Below are positions 24,361 through 36,205 of a DNA stretch of 64,000 bases, piece by piece (the first letter of the stretch is position 1; each line of letters begins with the position of its first letter). The stretch lies in assembly GCA_025504975.1 (NCBI GenBank), contig JANUWI010000019.1, positions 186,001 to 250,000 on the forward strand, written 5' to 3'. The position numbers and the translations under genes were made by a program. This stretch comes from Plenodomus lindquistii (Eukaryota > Ascomycota > Dothideomycetes > Pleosporales > Leptosphaeriaceae). The notes under the pieces were generated by a model. That model was not told the DNA's origin. It made no database searches and saw nothing but the letters and a program-made list of their open reading frames with translations.

Positions 24361-24535
24361 GATGGTGACGGCTACTGTCGGTTGGGGTGGTGGTGGTGTT
24401 GTAATGGTGAGGGAGGAGCACGGTGTTTCAAGGTAAGGTGGTGAGGGACAACAGGCAGGCGGGGCTGAGGTGCAGGCGTGGTACTGTGGCTCAGGCTGCA
24501 GCGGCGGGGCGGCACCGGAGAGTGTATTGGGGGGG

Positions 24536-24555
24536 AGAGTAGAGTAGAGTAGAGT
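24536..24555 (+). repeat. (AGAGT)4 microsatellite
   Basis: Four tandem AGAGT copies followed by a variant AGAGG, within the divergent FHA/RPC1 promoter. Confidence 0.85.
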
Positions 24556-24625
24556 AGAGGTGTATTGCTATAGAATGCGAGGGCAAGCTACTACTGAGGG
24601 TCATGTGCCTCTGCGCGGGGCACAT

Positions 24626-24632
<7 letters not shown>

Positions 24633-24656
<24 letters not shown>
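24633..24656 (+). repeat. (AG)12 microsatellite
   Basis: Twelve perfect AG dinucleotides, a purine-strand tract in the FHA/RPC1 divergent promoter. Confidence 0.9.
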
Positions 24657-25004
24657 CTCGTGGATGATGTGTTGCCGTGTTACCGTGTTAGATGACGAGG
24701 CTCCCCTCCCCCCGGCGCGGCTGCCTTCTGGGGATGGTGGGCCCGTGCCCATTCACTGCGGTGCTATCAGCTTATCGGGCTGCAGTAGCCCTGCATTGGC
24801 AGCATTGCTAGCACTAGCGGCCGGCGCGCCCAAAAGGTCCCCCACCCAAAATCTTCAGCGGCGCGACTGAGGGACGACATTCACGGCCCTTGAACACCAA
24901 CGACCGTCCCCTCACTGTGCGCCTCGGAACATGACTCACGCTGCGAAGGCCATGCCACAAGACCGCGACGACGACTCACGGTAGCACGCAACACCACCAC
25001 CAGC

Positions 25005-28000
25005 ATGGAGGCACCGCGCACCTCGGCCAAACAGCAGGTCGCGGACCGCATCCCCGCGCGCATCAAGCACATCCAGTTCGGCATCTAGTACGCCACCCCG
25101 CTGTCTGCCACCTACTGTACATACAGTCGTAGTAACCCTCTGCAGCTCCAACCAGGACATTGTGAACCAGGCCGTCCTCGAAGTCTCGGACCGCAATGTC
25201 TACGACCTCGCCCCCGCCGCCAACAATGAGCGCGCCCTCACCGCAAACGGCCCAATGGACATCCACATGGGCATATCCAGCAAAAAGGGCGTCTGTGGCA
25301 CCTGTGGCGAGGGGCTCGACAAGTGCAACGGTCACTTTGGCCACATCAAGCTCGCCCTGCCCGCCTTCCACGTCGGCTACCTCAAGCACATTATCGAGGT
25401 GCTCAACTGCATATGCAAGGACTGCTCGCGCGTCCTGCTGGACGAGGTCGAGCGCCGGAAATACCTGAGGAGCATGCGCCGGCCAGACATGGACACACTG
25501 CGGCGGAGTGCCGTCTCCAAGAAAATTGTCGACGACTGCCGCAAAAAGAAGACGTGCCCATACTGCAATGCCCTCCAAGGCACAGTGCGCAAGGTGCCTG
25601 GCCATCCCCTCAAAATCATCCACAATCGCTACGACGCCTTCAACCGCTCCACCGCAAAGGCAAAAAAGGCCCCCGCCGGCAAGATCGAGTTCGACCAGTC
25701 CTTCGACACGGCCAAAGCTGCGAATCCCGAGCTCGACAAGCACCTGAAGAAGGCAGTCGACGACATGCACCCGCTCAGAACACTCAACCTGTTCAAGAAA
25801 ATCTCGCCAGAAGACTGCGAGCTGTTGGCCATGATACCCGAGGACGCGCGACCCGAAATGTTGATTTGGGAATACATGCCCGTGCCCCCCGTGGCACTGC
25901 GGCCCTCGGTCATTCAGGAGGGAGGTGCCACAGAAGACGATGTTACAAACAAGATTGGAGACATTTGCCAGATCAGCAGCATCATACGCGCTGGACTTGC
26001 GCGAGGCTTCCCTCTGCAGATCCTCATGGAGCAGTGGGACTTTTTGCAGCTGCAGATTGCAATGTACATCAACAGCGATGCACCAGGCTTGAAACAGCAA
26101 GGGCTACAAAAGACAATGCGAGGTTTCTCCCAGAGACTAAAGGGCAAGGGCGGTCGATTTCGTCAGAACTTGTCCGGGAAGCGTGTCGACTTCTCAGGGC
26201 GTACCGTCATCGGACCTGACCCAAACCTGAGCATCGACGAGGTTGCCGTACCCGAGCGCATCGCCAAGAACTTGACATACCCCGAGAAAACAACGAGATA
26301 CAACATCGAGAAGCTGAGGAGACTCATCAAGAATGGCGCTAATAGGTACCCTGGCGCCAACTACATTCTCACAGACGAAGGTCCCAATAAAGACCGAGGC
26401 AAGATCTCCCTTGTCGCACTTTCGCGCCACGACAGACGCGGCGAGAAGCTCGAGGGGCCTGCAAAGAGGCTGAAGATTGGCGACATCGTCGAGCGACACA
26501 TTGAAGATGGCGACATTGTGCTCTTCAACCGACAACCCTCCCTGCACAAACTCAGTATCCTCAGTCACCGAGCCAAGATACGACCGTGGCGGACATTTCG
26601 ACTCAACGAGTGTGTGTGCAATCCTTACAACGCTGACTTCGACGGTGATGAGATGAACCTGCACGTGCCACAAACAGAGGAAGCACGTACCGAGGCAACT
26701 GAGCTGATGGGAGTCAAATACAACTTGGCTACACCAAAGAACGGAACACCCATCATTGCTGCCATCCAAGATTTCATCACCGCGGCTTACTTGCTGAGCA
26801 ACAAGAATAATTTCTTTGACAGAAGGACCTTCTGTCAAATTGTCAACTACATGTTCAACGGCGATGGTGCTTACGACCCAGACACTGGCTTGACGCTTCC
26901 CATTGAGATACCACCACCCGTTGTGTGGAAGCCACAAGCCCTTTGGACAGGAAAGCAAGTCTTTAACCTGTTGATGCGACCGAACAAGGCATCAAGAGTA
27001 CTTGTGAACCTCGAAGCTGCCTGCAAGCAGTTTAAGAACACGCCTGGCCAGAGTCCAGATCTCAACGAAAATGATGCGTACCTGGTCATTCGAAATTCCG
27101 AGGTCATGTGTGGTGTCATGGACAAAGCGACTGTTGGTGATGGTAAAAAGGACTCGGTCTTTTACGTCATGATGCGAGATTTTGGTCCAAACCATGCGGT
27201 GCAGGGCATGAACCGTCTTTCACGCCTTTCGGCTCGCTGGCTTACTAATAACGGATTCTCTCTTGGTATTAGTGATGTCACGCCAGGAGAAAAGCTGGTA
27301 CAAAAGAAGCAAGCATTGGTCGAGGAAGCATACGCCAAGTGTGACAAACTGATCATGGACTTCAAGGAAGGAAAGCTGCAGCGTGATCCTGGTTGTGACG
27401 AGGAGCAGACCATGGAGAACAGGATTGGTGGTATCTTGTCGGGTGTCCGTCAGGCCGCTGGTGACATCTGTTTCGAAGAGCTCAGCAGATGGAACTCGCC
27501 ACTGTTGATGGCCAAGTGCGGTTCAAAGGGTTCGAACATTAACGTCTCGCAGATGGTTGCCTCTGTCGGACAACAAATGATTGGCGGTGCGCGAGTAGCT
27601 GACGGCTTCCACCACCGGACACTTCCTCACTTCCCCAAGGCTGCTCGTCAACCTGCATCAAAGGGTTTCGTCAGTAACAGTTTCTTTTCCGGCCTTACCC
27701 CGTCAGAGTTCATCTTCCACGCCATGAGTGGTCGTGAAGGTCTGGTCGATACCGCTGTCAAGACCGCCGAGACGGGTTACATGAGTAGACGACTCATGAA
27801 GTCGTTGGAGGACCTTTCCGCACAGTACGACGATACGGTGCGCAACTCTTCGGGTACTGTCGTGCAATTTCAATATGGTGACGACAACCTTGATCCGGTA
27901 GACATGGAGGGTAAAGCCAAGCCGGTACATTTTGACAGGACCTTCTCTCACGCAGTCACATCAACATGGGATAATAGTGAGCCTACTCTGTCACCTGGAG

Positions 28001-29574
28001 AAGTTCGAGAGTACACTGAAGCCATGCTCAACACCGAGCGCAACAAGTACCCGCGGTACAAGCTTGACGACGTGACTAAGCTTGACTACCGCGATAAGAG
28101 TGATGCCGGAATCGATCAAAAGGAATCCATGCGAGATTTCCTCGATACCGTGCAAGACTACATCTTCAAGAAAGCAGCGAAGCTCGAGACGACTCTGGCC
28201 TACCTTGGCATCACCAAGCCCAATGTGCCAAAGGAAGAACGCGACATGGAGAAGTACAGCCTGGCGGACGGAATCGCAAAAATTTCACAGCGCGCCCTCG
28301 ATGCTTTCATCACCCTCTGCTTGACCAAATACCACCGTTCACGAGTGCAGCCCGGCCACGCCGTCGGTGCCATTGGTGCCCAGTCCATCGGAGAACCCGG
28401 TACGCAAATGACACTCAAGACTTTTCATTTTGCTGGTGTCGCTGGTATGTCCATCACTCAAGGTGTTCCTCGTATCAAGGAAATCATCAACGCTTCCTCC
28501 ACCATCTCCACTCCCGTCATCACCTGTGAGCTCTCCAATAAGATTTCCGAATCCGCTGCTCGCATCGTCAAAGCGCGAGTCGAAAAGACCTACCTCCGGG
28601 ACATCATCTCATATGTGGAGGATGTCTGGCACCCCAACGGTGCCTACGTCGCCATGCGCATCGATTGGGATGTTGTCAACAAACTCTTCGTCGACGTGTC
28701 CCCCCACGAAATCAGCACCGCAATTTCCAAGCACAAACCCCTCAAATGGGGCAAAGCTGGTGCCAATGTGCGCATCTCCAACTCGCTGATCCGCGTCGAA
28801 ATCGCGGACCCGGCCAACGCCAAGAAACGCCCCGTCAAGACGGCCAAGAACCACAAGGAGTTCTTCGAGCGCGTACAGCAGGTCAAAGCACTCATCCCAG
28901 ATGTTGTAATCAAAGGCTACCCCGACTGCACGCGCGCTATCATCAAAAAGGAATCCTCACCCAACGCCCAGGGCCACTATGAATGCCAACTGCTCGTCGA
29001 AGGCTACGGTTTCCGCGAATGCATGACAACCCCCGGTATCGAGCCCTACAAGACGAAATCCAACCACGTCATGGAAGTGCGAACCGTTCTCGGCATCGAA
29101 GCCGCGCGTGCAACCATTGTCCGCGAGATCGGCGATGTCATGGGTAACATGGACATTGACCCGCGCCACATGCAGCTCCTGGCTGATGTCATGACGTTCA
29201 AGGGCGATGTATACGGTATTACGCGCTTTGGACTCCAGAAGACGAGAGATAGTGTACTGCAGCTTGCCAGTTTCGAGAAGACGCCTGATCATCTTTTCGA
29301 GGCGGCTGCGAGGGGAAAGACTGTAAGTTTATCCTAAATCTTAACTACCCGCATTGCCTGTTCTCCTATTGGGGTCGGGTTGCGATGAAGAGAGAGGGAA
29401 GGAAGCTAATCAAATGAACAGGATACTATTGATGGTGTCTCGGAATGCATCATCATGGGTCAGAGCGTTAAGCTGGGTACGGGGGCTATGCAGGTTGTCA
29501 GGCCGCTGGGGCTGAACATGAAGCATTTGGAGGAGAAGAAGTTGATGTTTGAGGATGGGTGGGATGCTCTGTGA
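25005..29574 (+). CDS. RPC1: RNA polymerase III largest subunit RPC1 (C160)
   Basis: Three exons: 25005-25087, 25146-29322 and 29422-29574, 1,470 residues, the usual length. RPC1 forms the clamp and half of the active centre of RNA polymerase III, which makes tRNA, 5S rRNA and U6. The start MEAPRTSAKQQVADRIPARI and IQFGIYSNQDIVNQ match the family. The clamp zinc ligands are in CGTCGEGLDKCNGHFGH. The catalytic Mg-binding loop NADFDGDEMNLH lies at residues 523-534, preceded by FNRQPSLHKLSIL. The trigger-loop and bridge-helix region shows GGREGLVDTAVKTAETGYM-like sequence (here MSGREGLVDTAVKTAETGY) and GAIGAQSIGEPGTQMTLKTF. The last exon encodes VSECIIMGQSVKLGTGAM and ends in GWDAL. No C-terminal heptad domain, as expected for Pol III. 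Confidence 0.98.
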
Positions 29575-30774
29575 TTCCCCCGAGTTCACTTGGACTTGTG
29601 GCTTGAAAATGAGAGATAACGAGTGATTAGATGGGCGATGTATGTATGATGAGGGAGGGGAATAGTGAGGGGTGGGTTGGTCAAAGGGTTACGAGACGAT
29701 TGCACTTGCATGGATCGGCGTAGATTTTTTTGCTGTTTAGGTTCTGAGCAGATATGGTTAAGCATAGCGGTGGAAAACTTACCTTGACACATGTACATAC
29801 ACAATTTACACATCATCAACCATTACATCCATCATATGCGATGCCTCGAGTACTCACCCCCCGTCCCACGGTACCCCGGCGGAGAAACAGCAGGCCTGTA
29901 ACTCTTCCCAAAACCCCGGTACAGTGACGACGCATACTTTCTGCGATCAGTTTTCAAGGAAACCATTCGCTGACGTGAAATACTTTCCAAGTGTTCTGTT
30001 GATGGTGTTGTTCGTCGGTCATGGGGAAGGACGCAAGTTTATCGATGCAAAGCGCGCGATTCCCAACATGGGATGGTGCGGGAATGTTCCAACGTCAGTT
30101 CTTGACGTCTGCATCTCTTCATCACACCGCGTTGCGTTTTCATCGCCGCAAGAACTTATTCAATAAAACTCTGCGCCTCTTTTTTCTTATGCAGACTTTG
30201 TGATTGTGATGGCCGTTGTGCGCTGTGAGTTGGCGTTGTCACTGCTATTCGTGAGAATCTGGTAGGCTGCGTGCGTGGTCGTAGAGTTTCTCTTTTGAGC
30301 CTACTCCGCGATCTATACTCTTGTTCTGGGGTGCTCCCAATATGTTTCGTTGTCTCTTTCTTTATGAAGGCTTGCGCAACGGTGAATGACTTGACCGCAA
30401 CGACGCGTTCCGTATCATCGCTCATATCGTCAAGCATCAGTCTCAACACCATTTCTGATCTCGCTCGTCTCTGTGTATCTCACGCCGTTTTCCCTCGTCT
30501 CTCTGAGATGTTTTCTCTCACATGTGGTTATCGTATCTCACCGTCTTCTCCCTTGTGTGGTCGAGGGCCTGGTGAGGTAAGATGTTAGACGACCACCTTC
30601 CCCCATCAATTTTTCCAGACTTTGCTCTCCTCATGAAGACACAGTACTTTCATGTCTGAATGTTTCTGCCACGTCGCTCGCCTCCGCAACGGTCACTGGT
30701 CCGAAGTCAAGTGGGACTCTCGCATATTCATCAACTTCATCGCGCCTCTGAAAGATGACGCCGCCCCAAACACT
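29575..30774. other. 1.2-kb intergenic region
   Basis: Contains the 3' flank of RPC1 and the probable promoter of the small gene at 30775. An open frame on the minus strand (30156-30452) has no recognisable content. A frame continuous with the next gene opens at 30652. Confidence 0.45.
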
Positions 30775-31158
30775 ATGCCCACCAAGAAGAAGCACAAGCC
30801 CCGTAGCAAAAACAAGGGCAAGGGCAAGGCAGAAAACGAGAAGGACGAATTTGATGGTCCGCCACCCGTTGATCCCGCCTATCGCTCCCACGAGGTCATG
30901 ACCTACGAAACTGAGCGCATTGACCAGTGCAAGGTGGACAACGATCTTATGCAAGCACTGCTGGCTCCAATGCCTGGTCTCCACTTTGGCACCTCTTTCA
31001 CCCTCCTCGACGACGACACCTTCGCCACCGCCGGCCTTCTCCACGCGCTACCCGATGACGATGACTACGATATGGACATGGATGTGGAGGACGATTTCAA
31101 GCAGTATGAGAATACTGTCTGCCCGGAGGATGACTGGAACCATGTGTTGATTCTCTGA
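30775..31158 (+). CDS. Small hypothetical protein, Lys-rich N-terminus and acidic C-terminus
   Basis: Open frame of 127 residues from ATG 30775; an upstream in-frame ATG at 30652 would give 168. The shorter form is preferred because MPTKKKHKPRSKNKGKGK is a natural basic N-terminus and the extension reads like leader sequence. The middle has DPAYRSHEVMTYETERIDQCKVDN, followed by an Asp-rich stretch (DDDDYDMDMDVEDD) and the end WNHVLIL. No domain is recognised. The charge layout suggests a nuclear or nucleic-acid-associated protein, but that is only inference. Codon use and composition look like real coding sequence. Confidence 0.55.
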   Translation: MPTKKKHKPRSKNKGKGKAENEKDEFDGPPPVDPAYRSHEVMTYETERIDQCKVDNDLMQALLAPMPGLHFGTSFTLLDDDTFATAGLLHALPDDDDYDMDMDVEDDFKQYENTVCPEDDWNHVLIL

Positions 31159-31711
31159 GATAGCGCAGGGCATTTCGGCACGCCATATAGTATGTACCGG
31201 TTGCTCATAGGCAAGCCTGGTGTAGACTTGAATCTCTTGCTTGGGTGTATGTGCCACATATCCTGCGACGCTCATCGCGATACCTCAAGATAAGCACCAG
31301 ATTGGCAGAATCAATTTTGAGTGACTTTTCGAGTATTCACAGATCTCTCCAACCGCCTGTTTTGTCCCTTCGATTGCGTGATGACAATGTTAGTGAGGCG
31401 ACTTTGTTGCGGTGTTACAATAGAGGATACCGGAGGTAGAGTTTGTGTAGTGTGTGCGGGAAGATATTGCAGCTGCGTGCCTCTTCAATGCATGCATTGA
31501 AAGGGGCGACGAGAGACGGAGGAAGATTTTCCATAATTTTGAATAAGAGAAGTCTGTCGACGCTTCTTTGGACGACAAGGACATAATGGAATGTTACGGT
31601 ATCTTAAAAGTAGACTAACTTCAACACCAGGATATTCGCATGCAAAAGAGCGATTGATCACGATCACGCCAAGAATGGCGGCTCCCCCATGCACAAACCC
31701 TGCCATACTCG

Positions 31712-31885
31712 CCCCTTGCCCCGCCATCACTTCGCAAAACCGCTCTCATTCGTGAATACTTTTGTGGAAATGCGGCCCCCGAAGTGAGGTCGTCGTGACA
31801 TCATCACCATCAGGGTCCACTATGCTATTCTCTATGTCATCATCGCCCATAGTTTAAGTCTTTATAAACAGATAAATTTACCCCT
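31712..31885 (+). promoter_or_regulatory. Two STRE-like CCCCT sites upstream of the small stress-type gene
   Basis: CCCCT pentamers occur at 31712-31716 and 31881-31885, about 280 and 115 bases before the ATG at 31996. CCCCT is the core stress-response element bound by Msn2/4-type factors in yeast. TATA-like tttataaa (31861) and tatatttatatac (about 31950) follow. A pentamer is common by chance, so this is suggestive only. Confidence 0.35.
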
Positions 31886-31995
31886 CGATTAAGACATTTA
31901 TTCACTCCTCGGAACAACAATTTGATACTCTACAAACAGTTATTATACACATATATTTATATACGGGATTTAAAGCGAAATCGCCGATTGCAACC

Positions 31996-32524
31996 ATGTC
32001 CGCCGAATACAAAAACACAGACCCCATTAAGATCGCCGAGCAGGCTGAGAAGGATCTTAATTCTACAAGCGCAAAGCAAGGGCATGGTGGAAGCGATTCT
32101 AGTACGTTTTCTCCCCATCCATATCCTCCCTACCCTTCCCCGTCATCACATTCATCACCACAATAATATCACCCTTCCAACTGCCCCCCCCCCCCCCCCC
32201 CCCTCCCCATCCCACACACACACACATATATATATATAATAAAACTGACCCCCTTACCCTCCAGGCCTTGAATCCGGCGTCGATGCATCCGTAGAGAACA
32301 AATTTCCCGGCGCACAAGTCACATATGGGTCCGCAGCCAGCGGCGCAGGCAACAACCGCGAGATTCCGCTCAACGAGGGAGGAGGCCTGAATCCTACGAC
32401 CGGAAAGCCTTACAAGGCGGGCGACTTTGCAGATGGGGGTGTCGGTGCGCCCGAGGCGAGGGATGAGACTTATGCGCGGAATCAGGGGGGTGAAGATGAT
32501 GTTCGGGGGACTGTTAGGAATTAA
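31996..32524 (+). CDS. Small hydrophilic conserved fungal protein, 121 aa, possibly stress-related
   Basis: Two exons, 31996-32101 and 32265-32524, with a 163-nt intron (GTACGT donor, CCAG acceptor). The product is Gly/Asn/Asp-rich and has no Cys, no signal peptide and no membrane segment. It starts MSAEYKNTDPIKIAEQAEKD and contains LESGVDASVENKFPGAQV, TYGSAASGAGNNREIPLNEGG and DDVRGTVRN. This layout resembles a widespread family of small hydrophilic ascomycete proteins expressed in conidia or under stress; I know no biochemical function. The intron carries a long homopolymer and dinucleotide repeats. Two CCCCT sites upstream fit stress control but do not prove it. Confidence 0.8.
32184..32238 (+). 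repeat. Poly-C20 followed by CA and TA dinucleotide repeats inside an intron
   Basis: A run of 20 C (32184-32203), a short CCCCATCC spacer region, then seven CA (32213-32226) and six TA (32227-32238) units. The whole lies in the intron of the small hydrophilic gene, between its donor and its acceptor at 32264. Confidence 0.9.
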
Positions 32525-33281
32525 AGGGGGATGTGAGATTAATTTTAAAGTTTAACTAAAAGACTATTTGAAGGGCAGAAGTTAGAGGTTGTACGTGCTG
32601 GTGATAGTGATGCAGTGAGTAGTAGTAGTAGTTGTCGTTGATGTTGCAGCGTGAGAAGTGATTAGATAGAAATTTGAGATGTATTGTAACTGCTGCCGCA
32701 GCCGTACGTCAATGCGTATGGCTGTGGTGTGTCTCCTGTCGCAGTTAGAATGCGGAGTGTGGTTGCTTAATGAAGTAGGTAGTCACACACGTAGTGCATA
32801 TGTACATTACTAACAGATGAGACGCGCTAGATTAAAACTATCTAGCGTATACTAAGGTGCTAAGCTTCTCTACTCGAACTGTCAAACTCGCGACGACGAG
32901 GCGTTTTTACGGCAGAATCTGCAGCTAAGCTGCAGCTGCGCGAGTTGCCTCGTCATTTTGGCAACAGTAACCCTCTCAACTTTGAAATTCAACACCAAAT
33001 AACTCCATAACGAAAAGTCGTAATAGATAGCAAGCAATTCAAGTTAATAGACGTTGAGGTAAGCTTTAAAATGAGCTATGGCGCACGGCGGCGTATTGTA
33101 TGGAGCAACAGCTAACTGAGCATTTTACAGGTCACCGGGCACCCCTGCAATGTTCCGTCGTACGTGGTGGCAGGCGGTTATCTGGTCAACAGTTTGCGTG
33201 CTAAAGCTTACGCAAGATAACCTCTACAAATACAGCGGAGCCATCAGGCAATAACGTCCTCATTTCACACTTATTGCAATC
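32525..33281. other. Intergenic region
   Basis: No coding content seen. The first part is AT-rich 3' flank. A short near-palindrome around 32916-32940 (tctgcagctaagctgcag) could form a hairpin. Confidence 0.4.
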
Positions 33282-35019
33282 ATGCCCCTATGCTCACTGC
33301 CAACAGAGATTATCCACGAGATCATAGAGCATCTACAACCTGCTACATCATTCGCCCTCCTCCACGCTTCTCGCGACCCTACCTATGGTCATGAGTGGGA
33401 CATCCGGCACTGGGGACACACATTGGCATCTTTAGTTCGAACATGTCGACTTCTGCACGATATCGCGACACCACTCTTATACAGTCTTTACGAAGCCCGA
33501 TCTCAGGTTCCTATCCATGGCTTTATTGATCGTATAAATTCAGATCCTTCGTTGCAAAACGGCTTGAAGAGAATCATCATTTCGTACGACGGCATGCATC
33601 GTGCGAAATATACGCCTTCGCATGAACGGCGGGCGTTATACCACAGTTGGACCAACGCTGATGATTCCAGTTTGGATGAATGGAGCTTCAGAACACGTCA
33701 TCAGCTGACTGCTCGTGAGGCTGAACATTTGGAAGTATGGAAATTGGTCTCTGTGGCATGTAACCTCAAGTTTCTGAGCGTCGCAAGCTCTGGGCCCAGG
33801 AACTTTGATCCGGACCTACCACCCGTCTGGCTTCTCCCGATCACAATGGCTGCGTCGCGCGTCTTCAATAAACTCGAGAATCATGGTTGGTTTGAACAAC
33901 TTCATACCCTACACGTGCGTCTGAATAGGAAGATTGGCCTGTATCTGGCTCAGATATTCCACCTCCCACGTCTAGAACGTCTCAGTATCTCAAGTGTAGA
34001 CGAGTTGCCTCTGAAGGATATCATCCCCTAGCCGAGGCCAACGCCAATGTCTTCAGTGCACACTCTGAAACTGGGCGATATGAGAGTACATTCAAGCTTC
34101 ATCGTTCACATGATCGACTGCTGTACAGCGTTGATCTCGTTTGAATGGCAGAGCTACCTAGACGGCATAGTTGCAAAACAGAAGCGCGAAAGTACAGAAA
34201 CATATTGCGACAATATCCTCAATAGTCTTCAGAGACACAAGACAACACTAAAGGAGTTGATACTGGATCCGTACGCCGAAGATGGGGAGGACATACTGCA
34301 CAACGGTTTCGCTCATGCGGATAAAATACGTTCGTTGGAAGCTCTTCAAATTTTGAAGGTTCCCTCCATACTGCTCCTGAGCAGATATCCAGGCAATGGG
34401 GACCACGTCACACAGTCCGCAAACATAGGCTCGCAATATCCGTTGATTCGTAACGTCACGCCCGATACGCTGCAGACGCTACGCCTTGTCATGCGCTCAC
34501 ATTTCACGCCGGGCATGCATGGTGTCGAGGAATCTCTGATAAGCAGCCTCCCGGACACATCTGCTGCTGGCTATAATGCAAAAGTCCATGGTGGGCTAAA
34601 GCGCCTCGAAATGGATTACATACGGATGTCCCACGATGACCCTCTTCCCATGAATCTTTGGCAAATATCAAATGCTTTCCATGCCGTTGGTTCGGTCTTT
34701 CATTGCACAATCTTTACCGACATAGATAAACGTAAGTTCACAACTCCGTGTCTCAAGCAGCTTACTACTAATCATGTCGCCGATAGATTACCATCGGTCC
34801 GTTCCACCTGAAGCAGAAAAGAATATCCTGGCCCACACTCTAAGCCACTATGGCGCCAAAGGCGTGCAGATGGCGCTTCATTTCCGTGAAGCAGATCTCA
34901 CATGACATAGGAGAGTAATGGACATTCTTAATCTCAAGAAAGAGTGGCTTGAGATCGAAGAGGCTGAAAAGGTCCTGTTGGGCGAGAAATTCGACTACGA
35001 CATCGTGGATACAAAGTAA
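33282..35019 (+). pseudogene. F-box/LRR-type protein gene interrupted by in-frame TAG and TGA
   Basis: Exon 1 runs 33282-34731. An intron (34732-34786; GTAAGT donor, TACTAATC branch, GATAG acceptor) leads to exon 2. Codons flow in one frame to 35019, interrupted by TAG at 34029-34031 and TGA at 34903-34905. The N-terminus MPLCSLPTEIIHEIIEHLQP is an F-box (residues about 4-45, with SLVRTCRLLHDIATPLLY after it), the Skp1-binding motif of SCF ubiquitin ligases. Leucine-rich segments such as LPRLERLSISSVDELPLKDI lie before the TAG and VHTLKLGDMRV after it, so the same repeat domain spans the stop. After the TGA the text still reads VMDILNLKKEWLEIEEAEKV. As written, only a 249-residue F-box fragment would be made. 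It could be a nonsense allele or a recoded gene. Confidence 0.7.
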
Positions 35020-36205
35020 GGGAAGGTTGATCAGTCCGTCGTGCTACAAATGGAACCTTTGGAGAGGAATTGGAGTAACGGTCGAGTTGATTCATCTGAT
35101 GCCGACGACTCATATAATAGCAACTAGATCCCATAGTGCACTTTGCAAGGCCCAGCAATACCTTGAATAGCCTTCAAGCAGCTTCAATACTCTTACAACG
35201 CACACACGCGTTCCGACATTCTATCACTTACCACGAGATGAACTTTTAAACACACAAAAACCAACAACTAATCACCGTAGAAGTCAGTAGTAGGATCGTT
35301 GAGATGAGCGATCATAGAACCGTAGTCTAGTCCAACGTCCCTGCATACGTCATTCTTAGACGCTTGATGAAGCAATGTGCGCTTTGTGAAGAGTAGCGAG
35401 TTGGGAGCTTGAACCCGAGGCTTGTGGAGTTATAGGGTTATTAAGAGGGTTGGTTAATAAATTGCTAGCAGTCCAAAAACAAGGGGCATGGCCGTATGAG
35501 ATATCAAAGCGCCTACCTAAAGTGTGTGCACTTAGAAGTACCACGATCAAACTCCGACCCTTGAACATGGTGCCGCCCGCTGGAAGTGTATGATGGAAAC
35601 CTCCCTTGTTCCCTCCACACATCACTTTCCTCCACCCGTAACCCACTTTAACACCTCACACACGTTCATATCACAGAATCGAAAGGCAAAAACCACACAA
35701 TCAAAAGAGCGACGGGTATATTCTCACTCCTTCTCCTCCCAAACCCCAAAACCCCATGTACATACACACAAAACAATTACAATCCACCACCCAACCCCCA
35801 AGAACCCACCTCATCTCTCGTAAAAAAAAGAAGACATGATGAGTCGTAACAATATTCATGACAGCAGTCCCCCGCCTATCCCTTTACTCGAGATGATCCA
35901 GATGCCTCAGTGTGTTTCGTCTGCTAAAAGAAAACGTCACGACGCTGTCCACCCCTTAGCGGAGTGAGGGAGGGGAGGTGACCGTGTGATTATGCCTTTT
36001 TCGCTCGCTCGCTGTGGAATGAAGGAAAGAGATTGCAACGCAACGCCATGCTTGTAACAAAATATACTGTCCCGCACCCGACGTAGTTTCGGGTACTGAG
36101 AACCGTGGCTCATCGTCCAAGCCATGATAGCCCATGGCTGAAATAGCAGACCCAACGCAGTCGAGATGTACGCGTGGTTCCATCACCGGATTTGTACTCT
36201 TTCCT
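35020..36205. other. 1.2-kb intergenic region
   Basis: 3' flanks of two converging genes. The stretch from about 35640 to 35830 is rich in A and C and ends in an A9 run at 35823-35831. No gene is supported. Confidence 0.5.

Larger units (their letters stand above)
24361..25004. promoter_or_regulatory. Divergent promoter between the FHA gene and RPC1
   Basis: About 640 bp between two divergent start codons. It contains two microsatellites (24536-24555 and 24633-24656) and GC-rich sequence near 24700-24850. No specific factor site is claimed. Confidence 0.5.

Noticed and set aside
5959..29574. RPC9 and RPC1 as a Pol III gene cluster
   Set aside because: They are 18 kb apart with unrelated genes between; two Pol III genes in one window is likely chance.
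32916..32940. Palindrome as a terminator or small RNA
   Set aside because: Too short and with no supporting context; noted only as a possible hairpin.
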